Origin: Zeaxanthinibacter sp. PT1
GTDB taxonomy: Bacteria > Bacteroidota > Bacteroidia > Flavobacteriales > Flavobacteriaceae
Assembly: GCF_028464225.1 (NCBI RefSeq)
Contig: NZ_JAQPCN010000002.1
Coordinates: forward strand, 124,001-188,000
DNA: 64,000 nt
Direction of reading: 5' to 3'
Part shown: piece after piece, positions 1 through 9,637 of the stretch
Layout of the letters: the number at the start of each line of letters is the position of its first letter
Position numbering within the stretch: position 1 is the stretch's first letter
Notes under the pieces: generated by a model
The model's database searches: none
Told to the model about the DNA's origin: nothing
The model's input: only the letters and a program-made list of their open reading frames with translations
Translations under genes and position numbers: made by a program

Positions 1-1
1 T

Positions 2-400
2 GCGCCTATGAAAGCAGTGGTTACCAGCCTGGTGCTGATGACCTTGGTACTGGTGCTAAATAGTTTTATCGCAGTAGATCCTTATGCGGCCATAATTATG
101 ACATTTGTTATCAGTATGGTTGCTTTTACGGTGGGAACTCCGGTGCAGATGGCCATAATACAACAATCCAAGGGCTCTGAGATGCTAGGCTCTTCATTGA
201 ACCAGAGCGCTTTTAATATGGCAAATGCATCCGGGGCCTTCTTCGGTGGCTTACCCATCGCTATGGGGTACGATTTTACCAAGCCCGGTCTCGTCGGAGC
301 AGGTTTGGCAGGGGTAGGGGTGCTTATCGCAACAGTTCTCTTACTTATGCAGCGTCGCCAGGTAAAGCATCGCAGAAGGAAACTGGCATTACAGTCCTAG
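2..400 (+). CDS. MFS transporter, C-terminal part (truncated by window edge)
   Basis: The frame is open to the left edge, so this is the 3' end of a longer gene; the ATG at position 8 is probably internal. The visible 130 residues hold about three hydrophobic helices (roughly residues 1-20, 25-50 and 90-115), a small-residue-rich stretch (SLNQSAFNMANASGAFFGG) and a basic tail. That stretch resembles the last transmembrane helices of drug/arabinose-efflux type (AraJ-like) major facilitator permeases, so an inner-membrane exporter is likely. Substrate cannot be told. Its stop codon overlaps that of leuB on the other strand by three bases, so the two transcripts converge with no spacer. Confidence 0.7.
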   Translation, partial: APMKAVVTSLVLMTLVLVLNSFIAVDPYAAIIMTFVISMVAFTVGTPVQMAIIQQSKGSEMLGSSLNQSAFNMANASGAFFGGLPIAMGYDFTKPGLVGAGLAGVGVLIATVLLLMQRRQVKHRRRKLALQS

Positions 401-1452
401 ATCTGCGCTGCTAACCAATCTCCTACCTCTTTTGTTCCATGTGCTGTGCCCTTATCGGCAAGGTCCTCGGTAACCACGCCTTTTTCCAAGGCCTGGTTTA
501 CGGCGTCCCTGATTGCGGTTGCTTCCTCTGTTAGTCCAAAATCATCGAACATCATAGCGGCAGAAAGTATGGTAGCCATGGGATTGGCAATATTTTTCCC
601 TGCGGCCTGGGGATACGAACCATGGATAGGTTCGTATAGCGATACTTTTTCTCCAACCGAAGCTGAAGGCATTAATCCCATGGAACCTGAAATTACAGAA
701 GCTTCATCTGTCAGGATATCTCCAAAGAGATTTTCAGTGATCAAAACATCATAAGTATTGGGCCATTGTACCAAGCGCATAGCCACAGCATCGACGAATT
801 CATAACTGACGGTTACTTCCGGGTAATCCTTTTCCATAGCCTGTACCGTTTCTCTCCATAATCTTGAAGACTCTAATACGTTGGCTTTATCGACACAGCA
901 AAGTTTCTTATTCCTTCGCATGGCCAGTTCAAAACCTTTCTTAGCCAGGCGTTGTACTTCTTTCCGGGTATAAGTACAGGTGTCATAGGCTGTATCCCCA
1001 TTATCTTCCCTGCCGCGTTTTCCAAAATAGATACCTCCGGTAAGTTCTCGAAGGAAGACCAGGTCTGTTCCCTCTATACGCTCCCTTTTTAAGGGTGATT
1101 TATCGACCAGGGAAGGAAATGTGAAGGTTGGACGTACGTTGGCAAATAAACCCAATTCCTGCCGCATTTTCAGAAGTCCCTGTTCCGGGCGTACTTTGGC
1201 AGAAGGATCGTTATCAAACCTCGGGTGCCCAATAGCGCCGAAAAGCACGGCGTCTGCATCCTGGCATATCTTATGGGTTTCAGGAGGGTAGGGATCCCCG
1301 ACAGCGTCGATGGCTGCGGCGCCCGTAAGGGCAGGAATCCATTTAATGCTATGGTCAAACTTTTTCGCTACTGCATCGCAGACCTTGACAGCCTGGTCTA
1401 TTACTTCCGGACCAATGCCGTCCCCGGCCAATAAGGCGATATTTAGGTTCAT
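397..1452 (-). CDS. leuB: 3-isopropylmalate dehydrogenase
   Basis: Oxidises and decarboxylates 3-isopropylmalate to 2-oxoisocaproate with NAD+, in the cytoplasm; third step of leucine synthesis. The 351-aa length is normal for the family. It opens with the beta-strand/glycine motif ALLAGDGIGPEV and carries the Mg/substrate segment ENLFGDILTDEAS near residue 240 and the NAD-binding segment YEPIHGSYPQAAGKNIANP near residue 275. It is the last gene of leuC-leuD-leuA-leuB, starting 17 bp after leuA stops, so it should be co-transcribed. If the upstream synthase makes citramalate, the same enzyme could also act on 3-methylmalate, as known for some LeuB proteins. Confidence 0.96.
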   Translation of the reverse strand: MNLNIALLAGDGIGPEVIDQAVKVCDAVAKKFDHSIKWIPALTGAAAIDAVGDPYPPETHKICQDADAVLFGAIGHPRFDNDPSAKVRPEQGLLKMRQELGLFANVRPTFTFPSLVDKSPLKRERIEGTDLVFLRELTGGIYFGKRGREDNGDTAYDTCTYTRKEVQRLAKKGFELAMRRNKKLCCVDKANVLESSRLWRETVQAMEKDYPEVTVSYEFVDAVAMRLVQWPNTYDVLITENLFGDILTDEASVISGSMGLMPSASVGEKVSLYEPIHGSYPQAAGKNIANPMATILSAAMMFDDFGLTEEATAIRDAVNQALEKGVVTEDLADKGTAHGTKEVGDWLAAQI

Positions 1453-1469
1453 GTGTTGATATTTGATGA

Positions 1470-2987
1470 TTAAAAAATATTCAGCATTTTCTCCGTGGCT
1501 TTAATAGCCGATACGGTTTGATCAGAATCCAGCCCCCTGGTCTTGAACTCCTTGCCCTTATGTTCCCAGGTGATAATGGTTTCACAAAGGGAATCGGAAT
1601 TACTGCCCGGTGGTATTCGAACGGCGTAATCGGTCAGGGTAGGGAGCTCCATTTTCCGAGAAGAATACACCTTCCTCAAAGCGTTCATAAAGGCATCAAA
1701 CTGCCCGTCCCCCTGGGCATTCTCCTCGTGAGAATCTCCGTCGATTTCCACAGCTACCGTGGTGGATGGTTTAAGGCCCTTAGAATGCGTAAGAACGTAA
1801 GACCTAACAAAAACCCTTTGCTGATAAGTGTTGCTGTCCAATACATCAGAAATAATGTAGGGAAGATCTTCCTTGGTTACCTTTTCTTTTTTATCTCCCA
1901 ATTCTATAATCCTCTGGGTAACTTTTTTGAGCTCTTCATCATTCAGGGTAAGTCCCAGTTCCTGCAGATTCTTTTGAATATTGGCTTTTCCCGAGGTCTT
2001 ACCAAGTGCATATTTCCGTTTCCGCCCGAATCTCTCTGGTAAAAGATCATTAAAGTAAAGATTCTTTTTATTATCTCCATCTGCATGTATTCCAGCAGTT
2101 TGTGTAAAAACATTGTCACCTACGATAGGTTTGTTGGCAGGGATGCCAAAACCTGTAAAGGTAGACACCAGCTTACTGACTTTGAATAGCGAAGATTCTT
2201 TGACATTGATCCGGTGATGGGGCATAAAGTCGTTCACCACGGCCACTACGCTGGCTAATGGGGCATTTCCCGCCCGTTCGCCCATGCCGTTCACGGTAAG
2301 GTGTAGTCCATCACATCCGGCTCTCAGTGCTTCCATTACATTAGCGACACTCAGGTCATAATCATTATGGCCGTGAAAATCAATATGTAATTGCGGGTAT
2401 TTCTTCCTGATATCGGACAAAAAGGTATAGGTTTCAGAAGGGGTTAGGATTCCCAGCGTATCAGGCAGTAAAAGTCTTTTTATGGGTAGAGTGGCCAGGT
2501 AATTGATAAAACTATAGACATAGTCCGGAGAATTACGCATGCCATTGCTCCAGTCTTCCAGGTAAACGTTGGTTTTTATCCCGTTCTTTTCTGCCTGTGC
2601 AACTACAGCAGCAATCTCATTAAAATGTTGTTCAGGTGACTTTTTTAGTTGATGGGTCAGGTGATTTAAGGAGCCTTTTGTCAACAGGTTCTGCACCCTG
2701 GCCCCCGCTTTAAGCATCCATTCAATAGAACTTCCGCCGTCGACAAAGGTAAGCACCTCAACCCGGTCCAGGTAGCCCTTTTCTGCGGCCCATTGGGTGA
2801 TCTGAGCTACGGACTGGAATTCCCCTTCCGAAACCCTGGCAGAGGCAACCTCTATACGATCTACCTTTAATTCATCCAACAACAATTTGGCCAGGGTAAG
2901 TTTTTCCGAGGCTGAAAAGGAAACCCCCGAAGTCTGTTCCCCATCCCTGAGGGTGGTATCCATTATTTCTATGGTTCTCTTTTTCAT
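1470..2987 (-). CDS. leuA: 2-isopropylmalate synthase family enzyme (LeuA or citramalate synthase)
   Basis: Condenses acetyl-CoA with a 2-oxoacid. The HMGL-like TIM barrel spans roughly residues 5-275, starting with DTTLRDGEQTSGV and holding the metal-binding HGHNDYDLS near residue 205 and NGMGERAGNAPL near 233. After a linker, residues about 375-505 form a LeuA-type allosteric (leucine-feedback) domain. At 505 aa it lies within the LeuA/CimA size range. Its place inside leuC-leuD-x-leuB ties it to the isopropylmalate or citramalate branch. Bacteroidota often carry a second, shorter LeuA, so whether the substrate here is 2-oxoisovalerate or pyruvate is open; I give leuA as the default symbol. 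Confidence 0.85.
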   Translation of the reverse strand: MKKRTIEIMDTTLRDGEQTSGVSFSASEKLTLAKLLLDELKVDRIEVASARVSEGEFQSVAQITQWAAEKGYLDRVEVLTFVDGGSSIEWMLKAGARVQNLLTKGSLNHLTHQLKKSPEQHFNEIAAVVAQAEKNGIKTNVYLEDWSNGMRNSPDYVYSFINYLATLPIKRLLLPDTLGILTPSETYTFLSDIRKKYPQLHIDFHGHNDYDLSVANVMEALRAGCDGLHLTVNGMGERAGNAPLASVVAVVNDFMPHHRINVKESSLFKVSKLVSTFTGFGIPANKPIVGDNVFTQTAGIHADGDNKKNLYFNDLLPERFGRKRKYALGKTSGKANIQKNLQELGLTLNDEELKKVTQRIIELGDKKEKVTKEDLPYIISDVLDSNTYQQRVFVRSYVLTHSKGLKPSTTVAVEIDGDSHEENAQGDGQFDAFMNALRKVYSSRKMELPTLTDYAVRIPPGSNSDSLCETIITWEHKGKEFKTRGLDSDQTVSAIKATEKMLNIF

Positions 2988-3020
2988 TACATCACCGGGC
3001 TATGGGAATTTAGCAATATA

Positions 3021-3617
3021 TTATAATGGATTCTGGGCGTTAAATGCGGTAATGTCGTCCTCGAGATTTAAAAGGAAATCGATATCATCAAAACCGTTCA
3101 GCATATTGTCTTTCTTATACGGGTTGATATCAAAAGTTTCCTTAGCACCGGTAGGGAGGATGGTAATGCTTTGCTCCGGTAGATCGACCTCAATTTCTGC
3201 CTTCGGGTCTTTTTCAATCGCTTCAAAGATCTGTTGCAGGAAAGCTGCACTCACCTGTACCGGGAGAACGCCAACGTTCAGGCAGTTATTCCTGAAGATG
3301 TCTGCAAAGAAACTGGAAACCACGCAGCGAAAACCGTAGTCATACACCGCCCATGCAGCGTGTTCCCGAGAGGAGCCGGATCCGAAATTCTTCCCACCTA
3401 CGAGAATCTTACCCGAATATATTGGATTGTTCAGTACAAAATGTTCTTTAGGGCTATTGTCCGGGTGGTAACGCCAGTCGCGGAAAAGATTGTCTCCAAA
3501 TCCTTCACGTTCCGTAGCTTTCAGGAAACGAGCCGGGATGATCTGGTCCGTATCCACATTTTCTATAGGTAAGGGTACTGCTGAGCTGGTGAGTACATCA
3601 AATTTATCGTAAGCCAT
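3021..3617 (-). CDS. leuD: 3-isopropylmalate dehydratase small subunit
   Basis: Swivel domain of isopropylmalate isomerase, which with LeuC converts 2-isopropylmalate to 3-isopropylmalate. At 198 aa it is full length. Recognisable segments are [19 protein letters not shown] near the N-terminus and [14 protein letters not shown] near residue 80, the conserved substrate-contact loop of aconitase-type small subunits. It starts 31 bp after leuC ends and is followed by leuA after 33 bp, consistent with one transcript and 1:1 production of the two isomerase subunits. Confidence 0.96.
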   Translation of the reverse strand: MAYDKFDVLTSSAVPLPIENVDTDQIIPARFLKATEREGFGDNLFRDWRYHPDNSPKEHFVLNNPIYSGKILVGGKNFGSGSSREHAAWAVYDYGFRCVVSSFFADIFRNNCLNVGVLPVQVSAAFLQQIFEAIEKDPKAEIEVDLPEQSITILPTGAKETFDINPYKKDNMLNGFDDIDFLLNLEDDITAFNAQNPL

Positions 3618-3648
3618 TTTTTGTAATCTTTTAATTAATTCTTCGACT

Positions 3649-5058
3649 TTATGCGGTGGCCAATTCCAGGAGCTCTCTCGGATCAGTCACCTTCCCCGTT
3701 ACCGCAGCAGCCGCAGCAACCAGGGGACTGGCAAGCAAGGTACGTGCACCAGGCCCTTGTCTGCCTTCAAAATTCCTGTTAGAAGTACTTACCGCGTATT
3801 TACCGGCCGGGATCTTATCGTCGTTCATCGCAAGGCAAGCCGAACAGCCGGGTTCCCTTAATTCAAATCCTGCTTCGATTAGTATATCCAACAAGCCTTC
3901 TTCCTTGATGGCAGCTTCTACCTTGTGAGACCCGGGCACCAGCCATGCCGTAACATGCTCTGCTTTCTTCCGGCCCTTTACAATACCGGTAAATGCCCTG
4001 AAATCCTCAATCCGGCCGTTGGTACAACTCCCGAGGAAAACGAAGTCTATCGGTTTTCCAATCATAGATTCCCCTTCCTGGAAATCCATATAAGCCAGCG
4101 ATTTTGCATAGGTTGCAGCTCCGCCTTCCACAGCATCAGCTGTAGGTATACCCATGGTGATACCGACACCCATCCCGGGATTGGTACCATAAGTGATCAT
4201 CGGTTCTATATCCTCCCCGTTAAAACTGACTTCCTTGTCAAATATGGCATCCTCATCGGTCTTTAAAGTATCCCAATATTCCATCGCGGTATCCCAGGCT
4301 TCTCCTTTCGGAGTATGTTCCCGGCCTTTGATATATTCAAAAGTCTTTTCATCCGGTGACATCATTCCGCCCCTGGCACCCATTTCAATACTCAGGTTAC
4401 AAACGGTCATTCGGCCCTCCATAGACATGTCGCGGAATACTTCCCCGGCATACTCTACAAAGTACCCGGTGGCCCCGGAGGTTGTAAGTCGCGAGATAAT
4501 ATAAAGTGCTACATCTTTAGGGGTAACACCGGCATTCAATTTGCCATGTACATTGATTCGCATCCGCTTGGGTTTGGGTTGCAGTATGCATTGAGTGGCT
4601 AGAACCATTTCTACCTCAGAAGTCCCGATTCCAAACGCTATGGCGCCAAAAGCCCCGTGGGTAGACGTATGGGAATCCCCGCAAACAATAGTTGCGCCGG
4701 GAACGGTTATCCCGTTTTCCGGTCCAATGACATGTACTATCCCGTTCTTTTCATGCCCTAGTCCCCAGTAGGGTATACCGTGTTCGGCGGCATTCTGTTC
4801 CAACATTTTCAACTGGTTGGCAGAAAGTGGGTCCGCTACCGGTAAATGTTGATTCCGGGTAGGCGTATTGTGATCTGCGGTTGCAAAGGTCCGTTCCGGG
4901 AAGCGAACTTTAATCCCACGATTTTTAAGCCCCAGGAAAGCTACCGGGCTGGTTACTTCATGGACAAGGTGCCGATCTATAAATAGTACTTGTGGCCCGT
5001 TCTCAATCTTTTTGATCACGTGGGCGTCCCAGACCTTATCAAACAGTGTTTTACTCAT
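3649..5058 (-). CDS. leuC: 3-isopropylmalate dehydratase large subunit
   Basis: Aconitase-superfamily subunit carrying the [4Fe-4S] cluster. At 469 aa it is full length. The three cluster cysteines are visible in FLGSCTNGR (near residue 347) and GCSACLAMN (near 407-410); [14 protein letters not shown] lies near residue 127. This is the first gene of the leucine operon on the minus strand, and the 301-bp region upstream is where the operon promoter must lie. A single TAnnTTTG-type element sits about 40 bp before the start codon. Confidence 0.97.
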   Translation of the reverse strand: MSKTLFDKVWDAHVIKKIENGPQVLFIDRHLVHEVTSPVAFLGLKNRGIKVRFPERTFATADHNTPTRNQHLPVADPLSANQLKMLEQNAAEHGIPYWGLGHEKNGIVHVIGPENGITVPGATIVCGDSHTSTHGAFGAIAFGIGTSEVEMVLATQCILQPKPKRMRINVHGKLNAGVTPKDVALYIISRLTTSGATGYFVEYAGEVFRDMSMEGRMTVCNLSIEMGARGGMMSPDEKTFEYIKGREHTPKGEAWDTAMEYWDTLKTDEDAIFDKEVSFNGEDIEPMITYGTNPGMGVGITMGIPTADAVEGGAATYAKSLAYMDFQEGESMIGKPIDFVFLGSCTNGRIEDFRAFTGIVKGRKKAEHVTAWLVPGSHKVEAAIKEEGLLDILIEAGFELREPGCSACLAMNDDKIPAGKYAVSTSNRNFEGRQGPGARTLLASPLVAAAAAVTGKVTDPRELLELATA

Positions 5059-5097
5059 AATTGAAATAGCTTGTGATTAGCCAGTAATTTAAGCCAT

Positions 5098-5105
5098 CAA
5101 AAATA
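5098..5105 (-). promoter_or_regulatory. Candidate -7 element for leuCDAB
   Basis: On the minus strand this reads TATTTTTG, matching the Bacteroidota -7 consensus TAnnTTTG, about 40 bp before the leuC ATG. I could not find a TTG at the expected 17-23 bp spacing, so the call is weak. Nothing resembling a leucine-rich leader peptide, T-box or other attenuator was recognised in the rest of the 5059-5359 gap; that gap otherwise holds only AT-rich sequence. Confidence 0.3.
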
Positions 5106-5359
5106 CTAAAGCATATTTACAGTCCCTTGAATCCGCGATTTCAAATTACGATGTTCAATAGCCTTTAATAAGTTGTAAATACTTGATTGTGTGACAATTA
5201 ATATGGTTATTGAGTAAATTTTGACCATTGTCAAGACATAGGCTTTCTACTGGAATGTCCTTGCACTCCTAACTTCAGCTCATTATATCAGTTGATACAA
5301 TGCATAGAATAACAGAGTAAAGAATTTTGCCCCCTTTTAGAAGAATAGCGAAATATTGT

Positions 5360-7465
5360 CTAGCTGATATACGTCCAGATATCCTTATGCCGCGATAAAC
5401 GGCTGTAGGCGACACGTACAGCAAGATTTTCCGGGGCTCCCAGCTCCGGGTCTTGCTTGAGTAATTGCTGGGCGTAGTAGCGCGCAGTTTGTAAAATATC
5501 CCTGTCTCTAACCACATCTGCGATCTTCAGGTTGAGCACACCACTTTGCTGGGTACCCATTAAATCCCCGGGACCCCTTAATTTAAGGTCTACCTCGGCA
5601 ATTTCAAACCCGTCATTGGTCCTGACCATAGTCTCTAACCTGGTTTTTGCCTCTGACGACAATTTCTGCCCGGTCATCAGTATGCAATAACTCTGGTCTG
5701 CACCACGGCCTACTCGGCCTCTTAATTGGTGTAGCTGGGAAAGTCCGAAACGCTCCGCACTTTCAATGATCATTACGGAGGCGTTGGGAACATTGACTCC
5801 TACCTCGATCACTGTTGTAGCTACCATGATCTGGGTTTCTTTTTTAAGGAATCGTTCCATCTCGTAGTCCTTATCCTCGGCCTTCATCTGCCCGTGTACA
5901 ATAGAGACCTGGTATTCCGGTTGGGGGAATTCGCGCACTACGCTTTCATACCCGTCCATCAGGTCCTTATAATCCAGGGCTTCAGATTCCTGGATAAGAG
6001 GATAAACGATATATACCTGCCTCCCTTTTTGGATCTCATCCCGTAAAAAACGGAACACCTTTAACCTATTGGCATCAAACCGATGCACGGTTCTGATGGG
6101 TTTCCTGCCCGGGGGAAGTTCGTCGATCACGGAGATATCCAGATCCCCGTACAGGCTCATGGCCAGGGTGCGCGGGATCGGGGTAGCTGTCATAACTAAT
6201 ACGTGGGGAGGTAATTGGTTCTTATGCCATAATTTGGCGCGTTGTGCCACTCCAAAACGGTGCTGTTCATCAATGATGGCTAGTCCCAGGTTGTTAAACC
6301 GGACCTTATCCTCAAGCACAGCATGAGTGCCCACCAGTATATTCAGGCTGCCATCACTCAATGCCTCGTGAAGGGGCTTACGATCTCTTTGTTTTACGGA
6401 TCCTGTCAATAGGGCTATGCTTACCCCCAAATCTCCCAATAATTCTTTCAGCCCATTATAGTGCTGAACAGCCAGTATCTCTGTCGGGGCGACCAGGCAG
6501 GCCTGGTAATCGTTATCTATGGCTAACAACATAGCCATCAATGCAACAATGGTTTTTCCCGAGCCTACATCCCCCTGCAGTAACCTGTTCATCTGGGCAT
6601 TGCTGCCCAGATCTGCCCGTATTTCTTTGATAACACGCTGTTGTGCCCCGGTAAGCTGGAAGGGTAAATGTTCTTGGTAAAACCTGTTGAAATATTGGCC
6701 TACCTTATCAAAAGGCATTCCTTTGATCTTCTGTTTCCGCATTTGTTTTTTAAAGAGCAGCTGTAGTTGTATATAGAAAAACTCTTCAAATTTTAGGCGG
6801 AACTGTGCCTTTGACAGGGCTTCCTGGTTCTTGGGAAAGTGAATATGGAACAAGGCCTTTGATTTACTACTGAGGTGAAGCTCTTCGATTAATTTATCGG
6901 GCAGGGTTTCAGCAAATGCACCGGGTAATTCACTGAACAACTGCTGCTGCAGTTTATTCATTAAGCGATTAGTGATTCCTTTCTTCTGCAGCTTTTCAGT
7001 GGAAGGATAGACCGGTTGCATTGCAATACGAATACCTTGTTGGTGTTCCTGGGCCAATTCCATATCAGGATGGGGCATAGAGAATCGGCCGTTAAAATAT
7101 TGCAGTCGCCCGAAGATCACATAAGGAACATTTAGCTTAAGACTTTCACGGATCCATTTATGACCCCTGAACCACACTAATTCCATTTCCCCGGTCTGGT
7201 CCTCAAATGTGGCTACTAATCGGCTTCCCCTGGCCTGTTCAACAGTTTTTAAATGCACCACCTTACCCACAATCTGAACTTCGGCAGAATTTCGCTGTAA
7301 TTGGTTTATGGTGTAATATTGAGTCTTATCTATATACCTGTTCGGGAATAAGTGCAGCAGGTCCTGGTAAGTGTGAATGCCCAATTCTGATTGCAAAGTC
7401 TCGGCCCTGTTGGGCCCCACGCCTTTAAGGTAGGCTATAGGGGTTTGAAGAAACTTGGCATTCAT
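5360..7465 (-). CDS. recG: ATP-dependent DNA helicase RecG
   Basis: Branch-migration helicase that regresses stalled forks and processes Holliday junctions. At 701 aa it is typical. The N-terminal OB-fold wedge domain is visible around residues 60-140 (ATFEDQTGEMELVWFRG). Superfamily 2 motifs follow: Walker A GDVGSGKT near residue 297, DEQH near 400 (IIDEQHRFG), TATPIPRT, and motif VI QLRGRVGRG in the second RecA lobe. The C-terminus carries the RecG-type extension (PGDLMGTQQSG). It is transcribed divergently from the M1 peptidase, with only 72 bp between the starts. Confidence 0.97.
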   Translation of the reverse strand: MNAKFLQTPIAYLKGVGPNRAETLQSELGIHTYQDLLHLFPNRYIDKTQYYTINQLQRNSAEVQIVGKVVHLKTVEQARGSRLVATFEDQTGEMELVWFRGHKWIRESLKLNVPYVIFGRLQYFNGRFSMPHPDMELAQEHQQGIRIAMQPVYPSTEKLQKKGITNRLMNKLQQQLFSELPGAFAETLPDKLIEELHLSSKSKALFHIHFPKNQEALSKAQFRLKFEEFFYIQLQLLFKKQMRKQKIKGMPFDKVGQYFNRFYQEHLPFQLTGAQQRVIKEIRADLGSNAQMNRLLQGDVGSGKTIVALMAMLLAIDNDYQACLVAPTEILAVQHYNGLKELLGDLGVSIALLTGSVKQRDRKPLHEALSDGSLNILVGTHAVLEDKVRFNNLGLAIIDEQHRFGVAQRAKLWHKNQLPPHVLVMTATPIPRTLAMSLYGDLDISVIDELPPGRKPIRTVHRFDANRLKVFRFLRDEIQKGRQVYIVYPLIQESEALDYKDLMDGYESVVREFPQPEYQVSIVHGQMKAEDKDYEMERFLKKETQIMVATTVIEVGVNVPNASVMIIESAERFGLSQLHQLRGRVGRGADQSYCILMTGQKLSSEAKTRLETMVRTNDGFEIAEVDLKLRGPGDLMGTQQSGVLNLKIADVVRDRDILQTARYYAQQLLKQDPELGAPENLAVRVAYSRLSRHKDIWTYIS

Positions 7466-7537
7466 CCGACTAAAATAAAGGTTCCCCTATATACCTGCAA
7501 TAAACTAAAAACCTATTTTTAATGTAATTTACAGCCC

Positions 7538-9637
7538 GTGAACCAAAGACCATTTCTTTTACTCATTTTTCTACTCCTCGCCTCCTTGCAACTCCTTGCC
7601 CAGCGGGAGAATAGTGTCGATTTCCTCGAGGCCAAGGTAGAGATCCTTGTTAACCCCTTAAACAGGGAGATCAGCGGCAAAGTAGATTATTCCTTAGAAG
7701 TTTTACAGCCTATAGAAGTCCTTAGCCTGGATGCGAGGAATATGGATTTCCATTCCGTTCGGGTAGGGGGGAAGAAAATACGGTTTACTGACGATGGCAG
7801 GTCCCTGCTGATTAAAAAGAAATTGAAACCCGGGAAATATTCCCTTTCTCTCGCTTACGTAGCACATCCCAAAGAGACAGTGTACTTTATTGGTTGGGAC
7901 CTGCCAAATGAATCAACCGAAGTACGCCAGGTCTGGACCCAGGGCCAGGGTAAATACAGCAGTCACTGGTTACCGGGAATAGATGATATGACCGAAAAGA
8001 TAGTTTACGATCTTCAAATAACGTTTGATAAAGATTATTTTGTCACCGCCAACGGTACACAGGAAGCGGTCGTAATAAATGATAGTACCGCAACCTGGTC
8101 TTTTGATATGGATAAACCGATGAGCAGCTACCTGCTTGCCTTTGTCATTGGGAAATACGGGAAAAAGGAATTAACGGCCTCAAGCGGGGTTCCCATTGAA
8201 TTGTATTATTACCCGGAAGACAGCCTCAGGGTAGAGCCTACATACCGCTATTCTAAGGAAATATTTGATTTCCTTGAAGAGGAGATCGGGGTGCCCTACC
8301 CATGGCAGGTCTATAGGCAATTACCGGTGCGCGATTTTCTCTATGCTGGCATGGAGAATACCACTACCACCGTATTTTCCGATGCCTACGTCATCGACAG
8401 CCTGGCTTTTGCGGATAAGAATTACGTGAATGTCAACGCCCATGAACTGGCCCACCAGTGGTTTGGAAACCTGGTCACCGAAGTATCTGCCGAGCATCAC
8501 TGGCTGCATGAAGGATTCGCCTCCTATTACGCGCTCCTGGCTGAAAAACATGTATTCGGGGACGACTATTTCTATTGGAAGTTATTTGAAAGCGCCCGTA
8601 CCCTGGATCGTATGTCTCAACAGCATAAAGGCGAATCTCTATTAGATCCTAAAGCAGGCAGCCTTACCTTTTATGAAAAAGGAGCCTGGGCTCTTATTGC
8701 CCTCAGGGAATTAGTAGGAGATGAACAGTTCAAGGCTGGAATCCGCTTATTCCTGGATCGCTATGCTTATACCAATGCCACGGTCCGGGATTTCCTCGAG
8801 CAGGTAGAATCTGTATCGGATCGTGATCTATCAACTTTTAGTCAGACATGGCTGGAGGCAAAACAATTCCCCTATAAGGAAGCCATGGAATTATTGAGTA
8901 ACCGTAATGAGGAAATCAGGAATTTCCGTGAATTACAGAACACCCTGACTGTAGCCAGGGATTCCAGTGCAACTATATTAAAATTGGACTGGTCAGAAAA
9001 TGAGTCCGACCTTTTCAGGGCAAACCTTATCAGTGATTACCACAAATCCATACCTGCAGAACTACTTGCCGATCTTATGGAGACCGCAGGGCCAAAATCA
9101 AGGCAGGCACTTGCCTTAACCAACTCAGGTGTACCTGGACCCTTGGTGGATACCTACGAATCTTTCCTGGACGACCCAAGCTATGTCACCGTAGAAAACG
9201 CATTGTTTAAATTATGGGTACACCGACCGGAGGAGCGTTCATCTTACCTTTATAAGACCCGTAATATTCTGGGACTACCTAACTATAATGTCCGTCTTCT
9301 CTGGCTTACCCTGGCATTATTTACCAAAGATTATGATCCGGGTATGGAGAAGGAATATTACCTGGAATTATCCGGGTATACCGATCCCAAATACCCATTT
9401 GATATTCGCCTGGGGGCTTTCCGTTACCTGGAGGAAGCCAGGATGTTCACGGAAGAGAATATCCATGACCTGGTACTGGCAACAACACATCATTCTTGGC
9501 AGTTTCGGAAATTTAGCAGAGATTTAATGGAGCGTTTGATGAAAGACGATAAACAACTTGCCATGATTCGGCGTGTGGCAGCAGGAATGCCTGCGGATAA
9601 GGCTGAATATATCAACCAAAAACTAAAGGAACTATGA
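7538..9637 (+). CDS. Secreted M1 family aminopeptidase
   Basis: Zinc aminopeptidase that trims N-terminal residues from peptides in the periplasm or at the surface. A GTG start is followed by a signal peptide (hydrophobic residues 6-20, ending LLAQ). The exopeptidase motif appears as AGMENTTTT near residue 270 and the zinc motif as HELAHQWFGN starting at H302, with the third ligand E325 in WLHEGF; all catalytic residues are intact. At 699 aa it lacks a long ERAP-type C-terminal domain; residues 450-699 look helical. Its last codons overlap the patatin gene (ATGA), so the two are translationally coupled. It also serves as the active reference for the degenerate M1-like protein at 26550-29390. 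Confidence 0.92.
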   Translation: MNQRPFLLLIFLLLASLQLLAQRENSVDFLEAKVEILVNPLNREISGKVDYSLEVLQPIEVLSLDARNMDFHSVRVGGKKIRFTDDGRSLLIKKKLKPGKYSLSLAYVAHPKETVYFIGWDLPNESTEVRQVWTQGQGKYSSHWLPGIDDMTEKIVYDLQITFDKDYFVTANGTQEAVVINDSTATWSFDMDKPMSSYLLAFVIGKYGKKELTASSGVPIELYYYPEDSLRVEPTYRYSKEIFDFLEEEIGVPYPWQVYRQLPVRDFLYAGMENTTTTVFSDAYVIDSLAFADKNYVNVNAHELAHQWFGNLVTEVSAEHHWLHEGFASYYALLAEKHVFGDDYFYWKLFESARTLDRMSQQHKGESLLDPKAGSLTFYEKGAWALIALRELVGDEQFKAGIRLFLDRYAYTNATVRDFLEQVESVSDRDLSTFSQTWLEAKQFPYKEAMELLSNRNEEIRNFRELQNTLTVARDSSATILKLDWSENESDLFRANLISDYHKSIPAELLADLMETAGPKSRQALALTNSGVPGPLVDTYESFLDDPSYVTVENALFKLWVHRPEERSSYLYKTRNILGLPNYNVRLLWLTLALFTKDYDPGMEKEYYLELSGYTDPKYPFDIRLGAFRYLEEARMFTEENIHDLVLATTHHSWQFRKFSRDLMERLMKDDKQLAMIRRVAAGMPADKAEYINQKLKEL

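Noticed and set aside
397-400. Possible frameshift or fusion between the MFS gene and leuB
   Set aside because: They are on opposite strands and simply share stop-codon bases; both reading frames are normal.
5059-5359. T-box or leader peptide controlling leuCDAB
   Set aside because: No run of leucine codons, no T-box core sequence and no convincing terminator/antiterminator pair was seen.
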